From: Muribaculum gordoncarteri
GTDB lineage: Bacteria; Bacteroidota; Bacteroidia; Bacteroidales; Muribaculaceae
Assembly: GCF_004803695.1 (NCBI RefSeq)
Contig: NZ_CP039393.1
Coordinates: forward strand, 1,178,001 to 1,242,000
DNA: 64,000 nt
Direction of reading: 5' to 3'
Shown: positions 26,222 to 33,958 of the stretch, one piece after another
Numbering within the stretch: position 1 is the first letter of the stretch
Layout: each line of letters begins with the position of its first letter
The notes under the pieces: model-generated
The model's database searches: none
What the model saw: only the letters and a program-made list of their open reading frames with translations
Told to the model about the DNA's origin: nothing
Made by a program: the position numbers and the translations under genes

Positions 26222-27097
26222 ATGTTATTATCGATGACAGGATTTGGCAAATCGGTTGTCACAATCCCTAACAAGAAAATCACAGTTGAAATCAAGTCGT
26301 TAAACAGCAAGCAGCTGGATATATCAGCGCGAGTTCCGGCAATATTCCGGGAAAAGGAGCTGGAACTGCGCAACCTGATAGCCTCTGTTGTCGAGCGTGG
26401 AAAGGTTGATTTCCAGATATATTCGGAATCAATAGGCGCGGAAACCACCGTGTCATTGAACATTCCTCTTATGGCTGCATACAAGGCTCAGGTCGAAGAG
26501 ATGGCGCGTCAGCTCGGTATACCTTGGCCCGATGACTGGTACGGCGTGCTTTTGCGTTTCCCTGAAACGGTCAAGAGCGAGCTTCCTGCGGCTTTGACCG
26601 ACGAGGAGTCGGAAGCGTTGTTCAACGCAACCCGTGAGGCCATTGACGGACTTATGCAGTTCCGAGCCAAGGAGGGCAAAAAACTTGAAGAGTTCTTTAC
26701 CAAGAAAATCAGCAACATACGCGAGCTGTTGTCATCGGTCGACCCCTACGAAAAAGAGCGTGTCGTGAAGATACGCGCACGCATTGAGGAGAACCTGTCA
26801 AAAATCGATTCCGTGACATTCGACAAGAACCGATTGGAACAAGAGATGATTTTCTATATCGAGAAGCTTGACATAAACGAAGAGAAACAGCGCCTTGCCC
26901 AGCATCTTAATTACTTCATGGAAACGATGGAGCATGGCAACGGTCAAGGAAAGAAACTCGGATTCATCAGTCAGGAGATGGGACGAGAGATAAATACTCT
27001 CGGCTCAAAATCCAATCATGCCGAGCTTCAGAAGATCGTCGTAAAGATGAAGGACGAACTTGAACAGATAAAGGAACAGGTACTTAACGTGATGTAA
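26222..27097 (+). CDS. yicC: YicC family endoribonuclease
   Basis: A 291-residue protein, the usual family length. The N-terminal MLLSMTGFGKSVVTIPNKKI and EIKSLNSKQLDISARVP are diagnostic, as is the C-terminal DUF1732 part with GKKLGFISQEMGREINTLGSK. YicC proteins have been characterised as RNases acting on RNA, including small RNAs, in other bacteria; the target here is unknown. It is followed after 11 bases by gmk, the conserved yicC-gmk pairing. Confidence 0.93.
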   Translation: MLLSMTGFGKSVVTIPNKKITVEIKSLNSKQLDISARVPAIFREKELELRNLIASVVERGKVDFQIYSESIGAETTVSLNIPLMAAYKAQVEEMARQLGIPWPDDWYGVLLRFPETVKSELPAALTDEESEALFNATREAIDGLMQFRAKEGKKLEEFFTKKISNIRELLSSVDPYEKERVVKIRARIEENLSKIDSVTFDKNRLEQEMIFYIEKLDINEEKQRLAQHLNYFMETMEHGNGQGKKLGFISQEMGREINTLGSKSNHAELQKIVVKMKDELEQIKEQVLNVM

Positions 27098-27108
27098 TCG
27101 ATTACGAC

Positions 27109-27678
27109 ATGGACGGTAAGATCATAATCGTTTCAGCTCCTTCGGGATGTGGCAAGTCGACAATCATAAACGCCCTGCTTGAGCGTGGCGACATCGACAT
27201 GCAGTTCTCAATATCGGCGACGAGCCGACAGCCTCGTGAAGGTGAGGTTCACGGCGTGAACTACTACTTCCTTACCGAGGAGGAGTTTCGCAATCGCATA
27301 AACCTCGGTCACTTCGTGGAGTGGGAGGAGGTATATGCCGGACGATATTACGGAACATTGAAGAGCGAAATCGACCGAATCATTGCAGGAGGACACAATG
27401 TAGTGCTCGATATAGATGTCAAGGGCGCGATGAACGTGAAGTCGATATACGGCGACCGCGCTTTGTCGCTGTTCATCATGCCTCCGTCGATAGAGGAGTT
27501 GCGTCGTCGTCTTGAATCACGTGCCACCGATGCTCCCGAGGTCATCGACGAACGTGTCGCCAAGGCCGCTTATGAGCTCACGTTTGCTCCGCGATATGAT
27601 GCCAAGGTGGTCAACGATGAGCTGGCTACTGCCATCGATGAAACTCATGATGTAATAGCCGAATTCCTTGCAAAGTGA
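27109..27678 (+). CDS. gmk: Guanylate kinase
   Basis: A 189-residue P-loop kinase that phosphorylates GMP to GDP. It shows the P-loop VSAPSGCGKSTI, the GMP-binding SATSRQPREGEVHGVNYYFL, GHFVEWEEVYAGRYYGT and VLDIDVKGAMNVK. Its TGA stop overlaps the GTG start of nadD (GTGA), so translation is coupled. Confidence 0.96.
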   Translation: MDGKIIIVSAPSGCGKSTIINALLERGDIDMQFSISATSRQPREGEVHGVNYYFLTEEEFRNRINLGHFVEWEEVYAGRYYGTLKSEIDRIIAGGHNVVLDIDVKGAMNVKSIYGDRALSLFIMPPSIEELRRRLESRATDAPEVIDERVAKAAYELTFAPRYDAKVVNDELATAIDETHDVIAEFLAK

Positions 27679-28280
27679 CTCGTCGTGTTATAGGCATATT
27701 GGGCGGTTCGTTCAATCCTGTGCATAACGGGCACCTGATGCTTGCATCATATATAGCTCAGTTCGGACCGGTCGACGAGGTGTGGTTGAACCTATCGCCG
27801 CAGAATCCATTTAAGGAACAATCGGAGCTGCTTGACGACCGTCATCGTCTGGCAATGCTCGACAAGGCTGTCAACGGCTCAACTACGGTTAAGGTGTGTG
27901 ACGTGGAGTTGTCCTTGCCTCAGCCGTCCTACACGATAAACACCATGGAGAAACTCGAATCGATGTATCCCGATTGCGATTTCCGTATAATAATAGGCAG
28001 CGACAACTGGCCGCGTTTCCCCGAATGGCGCGATAGCGAAGCTCTTATCGAGCGATACGGACTTATCGTATATCCGCGTCGCGATTATCCGTTACCCGAC
28101 ATTGTTCCCGATAACGTGACGGTTGTAGATGCTCCGATGGTGGATATTTCATCGACATTCATAAGAGAATGCATAGCCGAGGGGCGTGACATGAACTTTT
28201 TTATGCCTCCGCAGGTATATGAATATATAGAACGAAACAAACTCTACAAAAATGATGGAAAGCAGTACGGTATTGAATAA
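27675..28280 (+). CDS. nadD: Nicotinate-nucleotide adenylyltransferase
   Basis: A 201-residue nucleotidyltransferase that forms deamido-NAD from NaMN and ATP. Motifs are ILGGSFNPVHNGHL (the HxGH-type loop) and VDISSTFIRECIAEG (the ISSTxIR motif). The start is a GTG overlapping the gmk stop. The second residue onwards (TRRVIGILGGSF) begins directly with the first beta strand, so no upstream start is needed. Confidence 0.94.
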   Translation: MTRRVIGILGGSFNPVHNGHLMLASYIAQFGPVDEVWLNLSPQNPFKEQSELLDDRHRLAMLDKAVNGSTTVKVCDVELSLPQPSYTINTMEKLESMYPDCDFRIIIGSDNWPRFPEWRDSEALIERYGLIVYPRRDYPLPDIVPDNVTVVDAPMVDISSTFIRECIAEGRDMNFFMPPQVYEYIERNKLYKNDGKQYGIE

Positions 28281-28782
28281 TAATTCTCTTGCCTTCATAG
28301 GGCTGTGCAATGAATATTGCCAGACTCTTGAATCGGCTCGTGAAACGGAGTGTGACGATTTCATCGCCGCCATGTTGCGGTTGCTCCCTCGCATCTACAT
28401 CACGGCAAGCGACCTCAAGATAGATGATTTGGGTCTGGAGGAGCCTTATATCGACGGTCGACTTGATGAGGATTATTATGATTCAATAAGACGAAGCATC
28501 GAGAATCTTCTCGGACCCGATGACACCTATCTTGAAGTTTTTGAAGAGGATATGAAGTATTCCGACACGCCTATCGCGGCATCGGTTTCGGAAGGTCTTG
28601 CCGATATATTCCAAGTACTCTACAATTTCCTTGAGGCGATAAAGGATGTGCCCAATGAATTGATTGATCAGGCATTGATTGCCGTCAAGGATGACTTCCA
28701 GTCCTATTGGAGCCGAATACTGTGCAATGTGATGAGAGCGTTGAATCACATTCGCTACAACGCTTTCAACGAGCGTGATTAA
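28252..28782 (+). CDS. DUF5063 family protein
   Basis: A 176-residue acidic, mostly alpha-helical cytosolic protein. The NNNSLAFIGLCNEYCQTLES and FIAAMLRLLPRIYITASDL segments match the Bacteroidetes DUF5063 family, of unknown function. The start overlaps nadD by 29 bases; a second Met immediately follows. It ends the yicC-gmk-nadD operon. Its stop lies within a 12-base perfect palindrome (28782-28793) shared with the convergent YccF gene. Confidence 0.8.
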   Translation: MMESSTVLNNNSLAFIGLCNEYCQTLESARETECDDFIAAMLRLLPRIYITASDLKIDDLGLEEPYIDGRLDEDYYDSIRRSIENLLGPDDTYLEVFEEDMKYSDTPIAASVSEGLADIFQVLYNFLEAIKDVPNELIDQALIAVKDDFQSYWSRILCNVMRALNHIRYNAFNERD

Positions 28783-28791
28783 GAGCCGGCT

Positions 28792-29166
28792 CTAATAGTT
28801 GATTATTGTCTTTCCGAACGGAGTGAATGCGAGTCCTGCAAGCTTGAAGTGCTGGATACCAAACGGTATGCCTATTATCGTTATGCAAAACAGCAGGCCG
28901 AATCCGAGGTGAGTCAATGCAATGGGAATGCCGCCCACAAACCACCATATAACATTCATGAGAAGACTTATGCAGCCGTTGGAAGTAGGCGATGATTCGA
29001 CTCTGGTTCCGAAAGGAGTCAGTGCCACAAGCGCAAGTTTAAGTGTCTGAAGTCCGAACGGGATGCCGATAATTGTCAACATCATGGCTACGCTCGACAC
29101 AATATATTCGATAGCAATCACAAAGCCTCCGAAAACAATCCAGATTATGTTAAGGAACAGATTCAT
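28792..29166 (-). CDS. YccF domain membrane protein
   Basis: A 124-residue protein made of two copies of the YccF domain. Each has a hydrophobic stretch (FLNIIWIVFGGFVIAIEY; LMNVIWWFVGGIPIALTHL) followed by an IGIPFG motif (TIIGIPFGLQTLKLALVAL; TIIGIPFGIQHFKLAGLAF). It is an inner-membrane protein of unknown function. It is monocistronic, with its own predicted promoter, and convergent with the DUF5063 gene. Confidence 0.88.
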   Translation of the reverse strand: MNLFLNIIWIVFGGFVIAIEYIVSSVAMMLTIIGIPFGLQTLKLALVALTPFGTRVESSPTSNGCISLLMNVIWWFVGGIPIALTHLGFGLLFCITIIGIPFGIQHFKLAGLAFTPFGKTIINY

Positions 29167-29215
29167 TTTGATAATTTAAAGGTTAAAATTACAATAAGCT
29201 ATTAAGCCAAAAACA

Positions 29216-29223
29216 CAAATATA
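29216..29223 (-). promoter_or_regulatory. Predicted -7 box for the YccF gene
   Basis: The minus strand reads TATATTTG, 50 bases upstream of the YccF start codon. Confidence 0.45.
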
Positions 29224-29292
29224 GCGAATAAAATTCATGTTGCAAGCAATATCGCGCAATAATTTGCATCACCGTTTTTATGACTTAAAAAG

Positions 29293-29324
29293 TTTGGAAT
29301 ATTCAACAATATCGCTTATCTTTG
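29293..29324 (+). promoter_or_regulatory. Promoter of the structured non-coding RNA
   Basis: A -33 element TTTG at 29293-29296 and a -7 box TATCTTTG at 29317-29324 with exactly 20 bases between them, one of the best consensus promoters in the window. No open reading frame of note follows. The expected transcription start is near 29330. Confidence 0.75.
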
Positions 29325-29330
29325 TGTTAT

Positions 29331-29604
29331 AAGACAAAGGGCAAGAGAGTCCGAGATTGATTGAAATAAACTTATACCACATCAAAGTAGATTGGGAAAC
29401 TCATCAATTACAAATGAAATACCGAGACAAGCTTAGCCGACTAATGGCGGGCCCCATCCGCTCCTTGGAGCGGAGGCTAATAACCCAGGCGGATTACAAA
29501 GGTTGGCGAGCACTCAAATCCTGTCATTCGGAGTTTCATCGCATCCTTTGATGTGGCTTTTATAAAAGTAAGCCGTTCGGGAATATCCCGAGCGGCTTAT
29601 TTTT
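29331..29604 (+). ncRNA. Structured non-coding RNA, candidate 6S RNA
   Basis: A roughly 270-nt transcription unit bounded by a strong promoter and a strong terminator, without a convincing protein. An 11-bp perfect long-range helix joins CCACATCAAAG (29377-29387) to CTTTGATGTGG (29546-29556). Inside it GAAACTC (29396-29402) pairs with GAGTTTC (29531-29537), and further in CGAGACA pairs with TGTC..TCG. TTAGCC pairs with GGCTAA around an apical hairpin CCGCTCC-tt-GGAGCGG. This nested rod of about 180 nt with internal loops is 6S-like, and the GGTTGGCGAGCA segment resembles the E. coli 6S 3' central region. It is not RNase P, tmRNA or SRP RNA by motif. RNA status is fairly sure; 6S identity is tentative. 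Confidence 0.7.
29570..29604 (+). terminator. Rho-independent terminator of the ncRNA
   Basis: Arms AAGCCGTTCGGG and CCCGAGCGGCTT (one G-T-type mismatch position) are followed by TATTTTT. It lies between the ncRNA and the convergent GH43 gene and may serve both strands. Confidence 0.85.
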
Positions 29605-29625
29605 ATCGATTATGGCTGTAACGTA

Positions 29626-30687
29626 TTACTTTGTCACAATCCAGCCTTCCTTGTCAAATGCAAGAGGACGGATGAAGAGTTTTGCTCTTCCGTTCTGATC
29701 CTTCTCATAGGCATGTGAGATGAAGTAGGGTTGACCGTCAAATTCATAGGCTGCACAGTGTCCTACTCCGAAGTATGTGTCATCGGGGCCATAGAGATAG
29801 GAGCCTCCTCCGAGTTCCATGCGCTTGCCCTCCTTGTCGATATAGGGACCTTCGATGTTCTTGGAGCGTCCGTAGACGGTCTTGTAGGTCGAATTTTGTC
29901 CTCGGCAGCAGTAGTCGAAGCTTACAAATAGGTAGTAATAGTCGCCGTGCTTGAATATGAACGGAGCTTCAATGGCGTTTTCGCCGGCTTCGATCACGTT
30001 ATTTCCCTCGGTGGTGAAATTTTCGGGGTTGTTCATCTCCTCGACAGTGACGGCACGATTGAGTCGTCGAGCTATTGTTACCGGCTTGTTTACCGGAGTG
30101 GTAAAGTCGTCTTTTGAGAGCTTTACAAGCTGTATGCCGTCCCAGAATGAGCCGAATGTGAGATAAGGAGTGCCGTTGTCGTCAACTATAAGGTTGGGGT
30201 CGATGGCGTTCCAATTATCCTGTTTGCGATGTGACGCTATGACCATTCCCTTGTCAATCCACTTGAAATCGGGTGAAGATGGGTCAAGTGTCCTGTTGAC
30301 TGCATGTCCGATTGCGCTGCCGTTCTTGCCGAATGTAGAGCAGGAGTAGTAGAGGTGCCATTCATTGTTGTGGCGGCTTATGTCGGGAGCCCATGTGTGA
30401 CCATGATAGCCCTTTACAGTGTCGACAGCCCATGCGGGAGCTTCTTTAAACACTGACGGCTCTATTTTCCACTCCTTCATGTCATCGCTCGACATGACTC
30501 CGACACCCATTCCGGTTGCGAAGATATAATAACGGCCGTCCTCTCCCTTGGCCATTACAGGATCGTGCACATCGGGATGCGTTGCATCAAATTGTGGACG
30601 GCGTGGTGCATTGTCGTCGGCCACAGCTTTGTTCTGTGACATGAGCGTACAAGCAACCAAAGCATAATAGATTAATGATTTGTTCAT
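29626..30687 (-). CDS. GH43 family glycoside hydrolase, arabinanase-like
   Basis: A 353-residue exported enzyme with a signal peptide (MNKSLIYYALVACTLMSQNK) and a five-bladed beta-propeller. The catalytic acids expected for GH43 are visible: general base Asp42 in VHDPVMAKGEDG, the pKa-modulating Asp in WNAIDPNLIVDD, and the general acid Glu in NAIEAPFIFKHG. The SFDYCCRGQNSTYK segment is typical of endo-arabinanase-type GH43 subfamilies, so arabinan is the best guess for the substrate. The start at 30687 is preferred over 30771 because the promoter box lies at 30726-30733. No SusC/SusD pair is nearby, so this is an orphan CAZyme. Confidence 0.88.
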   Translation of the reverse strand: MNKSLIYYALVACTLMSQNKAVADDNAPRRPQFDATHPDVHDPVMAKGEDGRYYIFATGMGVGVMSSDDMKEWKIEPSVFKEAPAWAVDTVKGYHGHTWAPDISRHNNEWHLYYSCSTFGKNGSAIGHAVNRTLDPSSPDFKWIDKGMVIASHRKQDNWNAIDPNLIVDDNGTPYLTFGSFWDGIQLVKLSKDDFTTPVNKPVTIARRLNRAVTVEEMNNPENFTTEGNNVIEAGENAIEAPFIFKHGDYYYLFVSFDYCCRGQNSTYKTVYGRSKNIEGPYIDKEGKRMELGGGSYLYGPDDTYFGVGHCAAYEFDGQPYFISHAYEKDQNGRAKLFIRPLAFDKEGWIVTK

Positions 30688-30725
30688 GAGTAAATACTGG
30701 TTTTGGTGGTATATCTGGTATTCTG

Positions 30726-30756
30726 CAAATTTAAGAATAAAGGATGAATCGAGCAA
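30726..30756 (-). promoter_or_regulatory. Promoter of the GH43 gene
   Basis: On the minus strand a TTG (30754-30756) and TAAATTTG (30726-30733) are separated by 20 bases; the -7 box is 38 bases before the chosen start codon. Confidence 0.6.
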
Positions 30757-30784
30757 TAATTGTGATGTCATTCTATCATAAACA

Positions 30785-30812
30785 AATAATCCCGGATGAT
30801 TCCGGGATTATT
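30785..30812 (-). terminator. Terminator after the small hypothetical gene
   Basis: A perfect 11-bp stem AATAATCCCGG / CCGGGATTATT with a 6-base loop. It is followed on the minus strand by TTGTTTATG, a weak T-run, and starts 7 bases after the stop at 30820. Confidence 0.7.
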
Positions 30813-30819
30813 GTTTTAG

Positions 30820-31116
30820 TCACATTTCAGGAAGTATCTTTACATTTCCTCCTGCATTTATTCGGTAACGCGCCGAAGTGCCTGTCGTTAGGTTTATAAC
30901 CTTGAATACGTAGTCTTCGATATTCATTTCACTACGCACGCCGTCAAATGCGTTACGTATGGCTTCATCGACTGTGTGATAACCTGAACCTTGATAGGCA
31001 TCAACCATGCCATTGTCATCATAGAGCTCTATGCGAATGTCGTCTATGGGCCTGATTCTGTTTTCCGTCATATATGTCATGCAGAGTTTATCGACCTGCT
31101 CCGGTCGTATTGTCAA
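30820..31116 (-). CDS. Hypothetical 98-residue protein
   Basis: I do not recognise this protein. It is cytosolic, with no signal or membrane segment and mixed alpha/beta content: IDDIRIELYDDNGMVDAYQG, then a helix DEAIRNAFDGV, then strands YVFKVINLTTGTSARYRINA. The start given is a TTG; in-frame ATGs at 31080 and 31071 would give 86 or 83 residues. The unit is closed by a good terminator. Codon use looks like its neighbours. It may be restricted to Bacteroidales. Confidence 0.6.
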   Translation of the reverse strand: MTIRPEQVDKLCMTYMTENRIRPIDDIRIELYDDNGMVDAYQGSGYHTVDEAIRNAFDGVRSEMNIEDYVFKVINLTTGTSARYRINAGGNVKILPEM

Positions 31117-31209
31117 GTCTATGACATAACAACGTTCCTGAATGCAAAAAGGTTAAGAGCCATTAACATTTATTGTCGAACCGGCTCTAACGCTTTGCGT
31201 TGCAGTTTT

Positions 31210-32109
31210 TCAGTTGGCTGAGGTGTTCACAACGGGCTGAGCAGCATCGTCGGCACACAGAACGACAAGCAGATTACCGATCATGGCTGCCTTGCGCTCA
31301 TTGTCAAGCTTTACAACCTCTTCCTTCTCAAGACGATCGAGAGCGAGTTTCACCATCGTGACGGCACCCTCTACAATCTTTTCGCGTGCGGTAATGATTG
31401 CCGAGGCTTGCTGGCGTCGAAGCATCACCGCTGCAATTTCGGGAGCGTAGGCAAGATAGTTGATGCGGGCCTCCACAACTTCCATACCGGCCATGGCAAG
31501 GCGCTCATTCAGCTTGTGTTCGAGCTGCTCGTTTATCTCTTCGCCTCCTGAACGGAGTGTCAACAGATGCTCGTTGTCGTTCTCGTCATCGTAGGCATAT
31601 TTTCCGGCAACCTCTCGAAGGGCGGCATCACTCTGGATTGACACGAATGTCTGGAATGCGAGGTTGTGCACGTTGTTGCCGCGTGACTGTGAGTCGAGAT
31701 CAAACACTGCTTTATAGGTGTCCTTTATGCGCCACACGAGCACAAGTCCTATCAAAATGGGATTGCCCACTTTGTCATTGACTTTTATAGGCTCTATATC
31801 AAGGTTACGGATGCGCAACGATATCTTGCGCTTGGTCATGAAAGGATTTATCCAGTGATAGCCTGTGCGGCGGAATGTTCCCGAGTAGTTGCCGAAGAAT
31901 ATCAGCACGAATGATTCGTTAGGCTCCAGCATTACGTATCCGCAGGTCATGATGACCCATAAGATACCGAGCACTATTGCTGTTACCACGGCCATTGTAG
32001 AGGCATCGATGATGAGCAACACGATGCCGGCCATTATCAACAGCTGGATGAAAAGCATGACGAATCCATTGACAATAGGTCCATGGTATTCAAATTCTTT
32101 GTTTGCCAT
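31210..32109 (-). CDS. SPFH/Band 7 domain membrane protein
   Basis: A 299-residue protein with two N-terminal hydrophobic hairpin segments (about residues 14-56), then an SPFH domain (MLEPNESFVLIFFGNYSGTF, RIRNLDIEPIKVNDKVGNPI, VVWRIKDTYKAVFDL-type core). A long helical region follows (INEQLEHKLNERLAMAGMEV, YAPEIAAVMLRRQQASAI). SPFH proteins form large membrane-microdomain cages; the partner here is unknown. It has its own promoter. A weak AGAGCC/GGCTCT hairpin (31156-31188) follows the stop. Confidence 0.87.
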   Translation of the reverse strand: MANKEFEYHGPIVNGFVMLFIQLLIMAGIVLLIIDASTMAVVTAIVLGILWVIMTCGYVMLEPNESFVLIFFGNYSGTFRRTGYHWINPFMTKRKISLRIRNLDIEPIKVNDKVGNPILIGLVLVWRIKDTYKAVFDLDSQSRGNNVHNLAFQTFVSIQSDAALREVAGKYAYDDENDNEHLLTLRSGGEEINEQLEHKLNERLAMAGMEVVEARINYLAYAPEIAAVMLRRQQASAIITAREKIVEGAVTMVKLALDRLEKEEVVKLDNERKAAMIGNLLVVLCADDAAQPVVNTSAN

Positions 32110-32140
32110 ATTTAGGATGTATTAATGATTGTGTAGATTA

Positions 32141-32171
32141 CAAATATATGTATTTAGACAATATATTCAAA
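32141..32171 (-). promoter_or_regulatory. Promoter of the SPFH gene
   Basis: On the minus strand a TTTG (32168-32171) and TATATTTG (32141-32148) are separated by 19 bases, 31 bases before the ATG. Confidence 0.65.
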
Positions 32172-32188
32172 ACAAAATCAAATAAAAA

Positions 32189-32214
32189 GCACGGTATCGT
32201 GAATGATACCGTGC
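32189..32214 (-). terminator. Terminator after gpmA (end of the urease-side transcript)
   Basis: A perfect 10-bp stem GCACGGTATC / GATACCGTGC with a 6-base loop, followed on the minus strand by TTTTTATTTG. It sits 40 bases after the gpmA stop. Confidence 0.85.
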
Positions 32215-32253
32215 AACTGATTTATATCAATGGAAGCCTTGTGGTGTAAAATT

Positions 32254-32940
32254 CTAAATGTAGTACTCCTTCAAGACGCTGAACCGGTCGTCGAGTTCAA
32301 ATATCCACGGGGCACCGGTAGGAATCTCTACTTTCATTATCTCATCAGGCGTCAGGTGCAGCAACATCATTGCAAGTGCCCGCAAACTGTTGCCGTGAGC
32401 CGCCACGAGTACGGTGTTGTAAAGATGGAGTTTCGGAGTTATTCTCTCCTCCCAGCATGGATTTACACGCTCGATGGTGTCCTTTAGCGATTCGGTTAGA
32501 GGAAGCTCTTCGTAGGCCAGTGTGGAATAACGCTCCTCATTACCGGGATATCTCGGGTCGTCGAGCGTCAGGGGCGGGGGAGCGGTGGCATAGCTTCTGC
32601 GCCAGATGTGTACCTGTTCTTCGCCATACTCTTTAGCCGTTTCGGCCTTGTTGAGTCCCTGAAGAGCGCCGTAATGGCGTTCGTTAAGATGCCAGTCCTT
32701 GATTACGGGAACCCATGCAAGGTCGAGTTCGTCGGCGGCAATCTGCAAGGTGTGGATTGCACGTTTCAGGTAGGAAGTGAAGAAGAATTGCGGCATTATT
32801 CCGGCTTCACGGAGTTTCTTGCCTGCGTTACGTGCCTCTTCGCGTCCTTTGTCGGTAAGTTCGACATCGGTCCACCCGGTGAATCTGTTCTCCAGATTCC
32901 ACTGGCTTTGTCCGTGTCTTAGCAATACGATGCGTTTCAT
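32254..32940 (-). CDS. gpmA: 2,3-bisphosphoglycerate-dependent phosphoglycerate mutase
   Basis: A 228-residue histidine phosphatase-fold enzyme that interconverts 3- and 2-phosphoglycerate. The catalytic His is in [19 protein letters not shown], with [29 protein letters not shown] and the second His in [13 protein letters not shown]. The fold and length are canonical for dPGM. It starts 15 bases after the urea transporter with no promoter visible, so it may ride on the urease transcript, an unusual partner. Confidence 0.94.
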   Translation of the reverse strand: MKRIVLLRHGQSQWNLENRFTGWTDVELTDKGREEARNAGKKLREAGIMPQFFFTSYLKRAIHTLQIAADELDLAWVPVIKDWHLNERHYGALQGLNKAETAKEYGEEQVHIWRRSYATAPPPLTLDDPRYPGNEERYSTLAYEELPLTESLKDTIERVNPCWEERITPKLHLYNTVLVAAHGNSLRALAMMLLHLTPDEIMKVEIPTGAPWIFELDDRFSVLKEYYI

Positions 32941-32955
32941 GTCAGGTGTGGTTTA

Positions 32956-33945
32956 TCAGTGAGAACTCTTCTGGCGTGACATGCGCAGCTTGTACATAGG
33001 CAGCATGAACATCCATGTGGCGACACAGAACGGAGCTGTCAGTGTGGCAAGTCCCACGGGAGCGAAGAATGCATCCATACCCACCTGTACGAATACGGTG
33101 AACACCACGCCTGCGAGAGCGTAGAAGAACGACTTTACATTGGGCTTGTAGAATGTGCATCCGAGTGCGATACCGGTAAGCACGGGCGAGAAACCGTAAA
33201 GACCGTTGATGATACCTGCGTGCTCGGCATTGAACACGATTGCGACAAAGAGTGCCACAGCCGATGACAATGCGGCCCAGAATGCGGCCCAACGGCTGCA
33301 CAGTGCCAATCCTACGAGGAAGAATATTCCGGTAACCCATGAGTTTACAAGGAATACCTGGGAGATACCCTTAAGCCAATAGATTACAAGGTCGGCAAAT
33401 GTATAGGTGAGGTCGGGCGATGTAACGTTGGTGGGAAATTCAGCCACGGCTTCGCCTACGGGAGGCAATTGGCCCATGAGTCGTCCCGACAGCAGGATGA
33501 ACCATGAAACGACGATAAACGGGAATGTGTAGGATGTGGTGTTAAACGGTGCAAATACATTGTTGAAGCCTCGGCGGGCTACAACAGTCATTGCCGAGCC
33601 GAAAATCAAGGCCAACCATGCCCACACGGTGTTGCCGAGGAATGTAAATACCGCACATCCCACCAGGATGCCGTTGAATCCCCAGAGTCCCTGGTCGCCG
33701 TCGCTCTTGGACTCAAAGATATATCCCATGGCTGTCGACACTACAAGTCCCACGAGGGCACCCCATGCCACAAGAGGCATGTGTTCACCGTCGGGGCCGT
33801 AACATCCCCAGAATATACCTGCCATTATTAACAGTCCTGTCCAGGCACTACCTTGAAACATCACCTGTCCGGCACCTTTAAGTGTGCCTGAAATGTAGGT
33901 CATCAGCGTACGCTGCTTGTTTCCCGAAGTTGATTCGTTATCCAT
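32956..33945 (-). CDS. Urea transporter
   Basis: A 329-residue membrane protein with about ten hydrophobic segments and internal two-fold similarity (MFQGSAWTGLLIMAGIFWGC with LWGFNGILVGCAVFTFLGN; then QVFLVNSWVTGIFFLVGLAL with INGLYGFSPVLTGIALGCTF). This is the UT/Yut channel-like pattern. It admits urea to the cytosol, where the neighbouring urease acts. It starts 13 bases after ureD, in the same unit. Confidence 0.9.
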   Translation of the reverse strand: MDNESTSGNKQRTLMTYISGTLKGAGQVMFQGSAWTGLLIMAGIFWGCYGPDGEHMPLVAWGALVGLVVSTAMGYIFESKSDGDQGLWGFNGILVGCAVFTFLGNTVWAWLALIFGSAMTVVARRGFNNVFAPFNTTSYTFPFIVVSWFILLSGRLMGQLPPVGEAVAEFPTNVTSPDLTYTFADLVIYWLKGISQVFLVNSWVTGIFFLVGLALCSRWAAFWAALSSAVALFVAIVFNAEHAGIINGLYGFSPVLTGIALGCTFYKPNVKSFFYALAGVVFTVFVQVGMDAFFAPVGLATLTAPFCVATWMFMLPMYKLRMSRQKSSH

Positions 33946-33958
33946 AACTATGATTTAT

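Noticed and set aside
28782-28793. The 12-base palindrome AGAGCCGGCTCT over two convergent stop codons, and a similar AGAGCC...GGCTCT pair at 31156-31188.
   Set aside because: It has no loop and no T-run in the first case, and a weak 6-bp stem with a long loop in the second. The resemblance between the two is short enough to be chance.
29357-29551. A 64-codon open frame on the plus strand within the structured RNA region.
   Set aside because: It overlaps all of the RNA helices, has no family likeness or plausible protein pattern, and the long-range pairing explains the sequence better.
30688-30771. A longer N-terminus for the GH43 enzyme.
   Set aside because: It would place the start upstream of the predicted promoter and destroy the signal peptide position.
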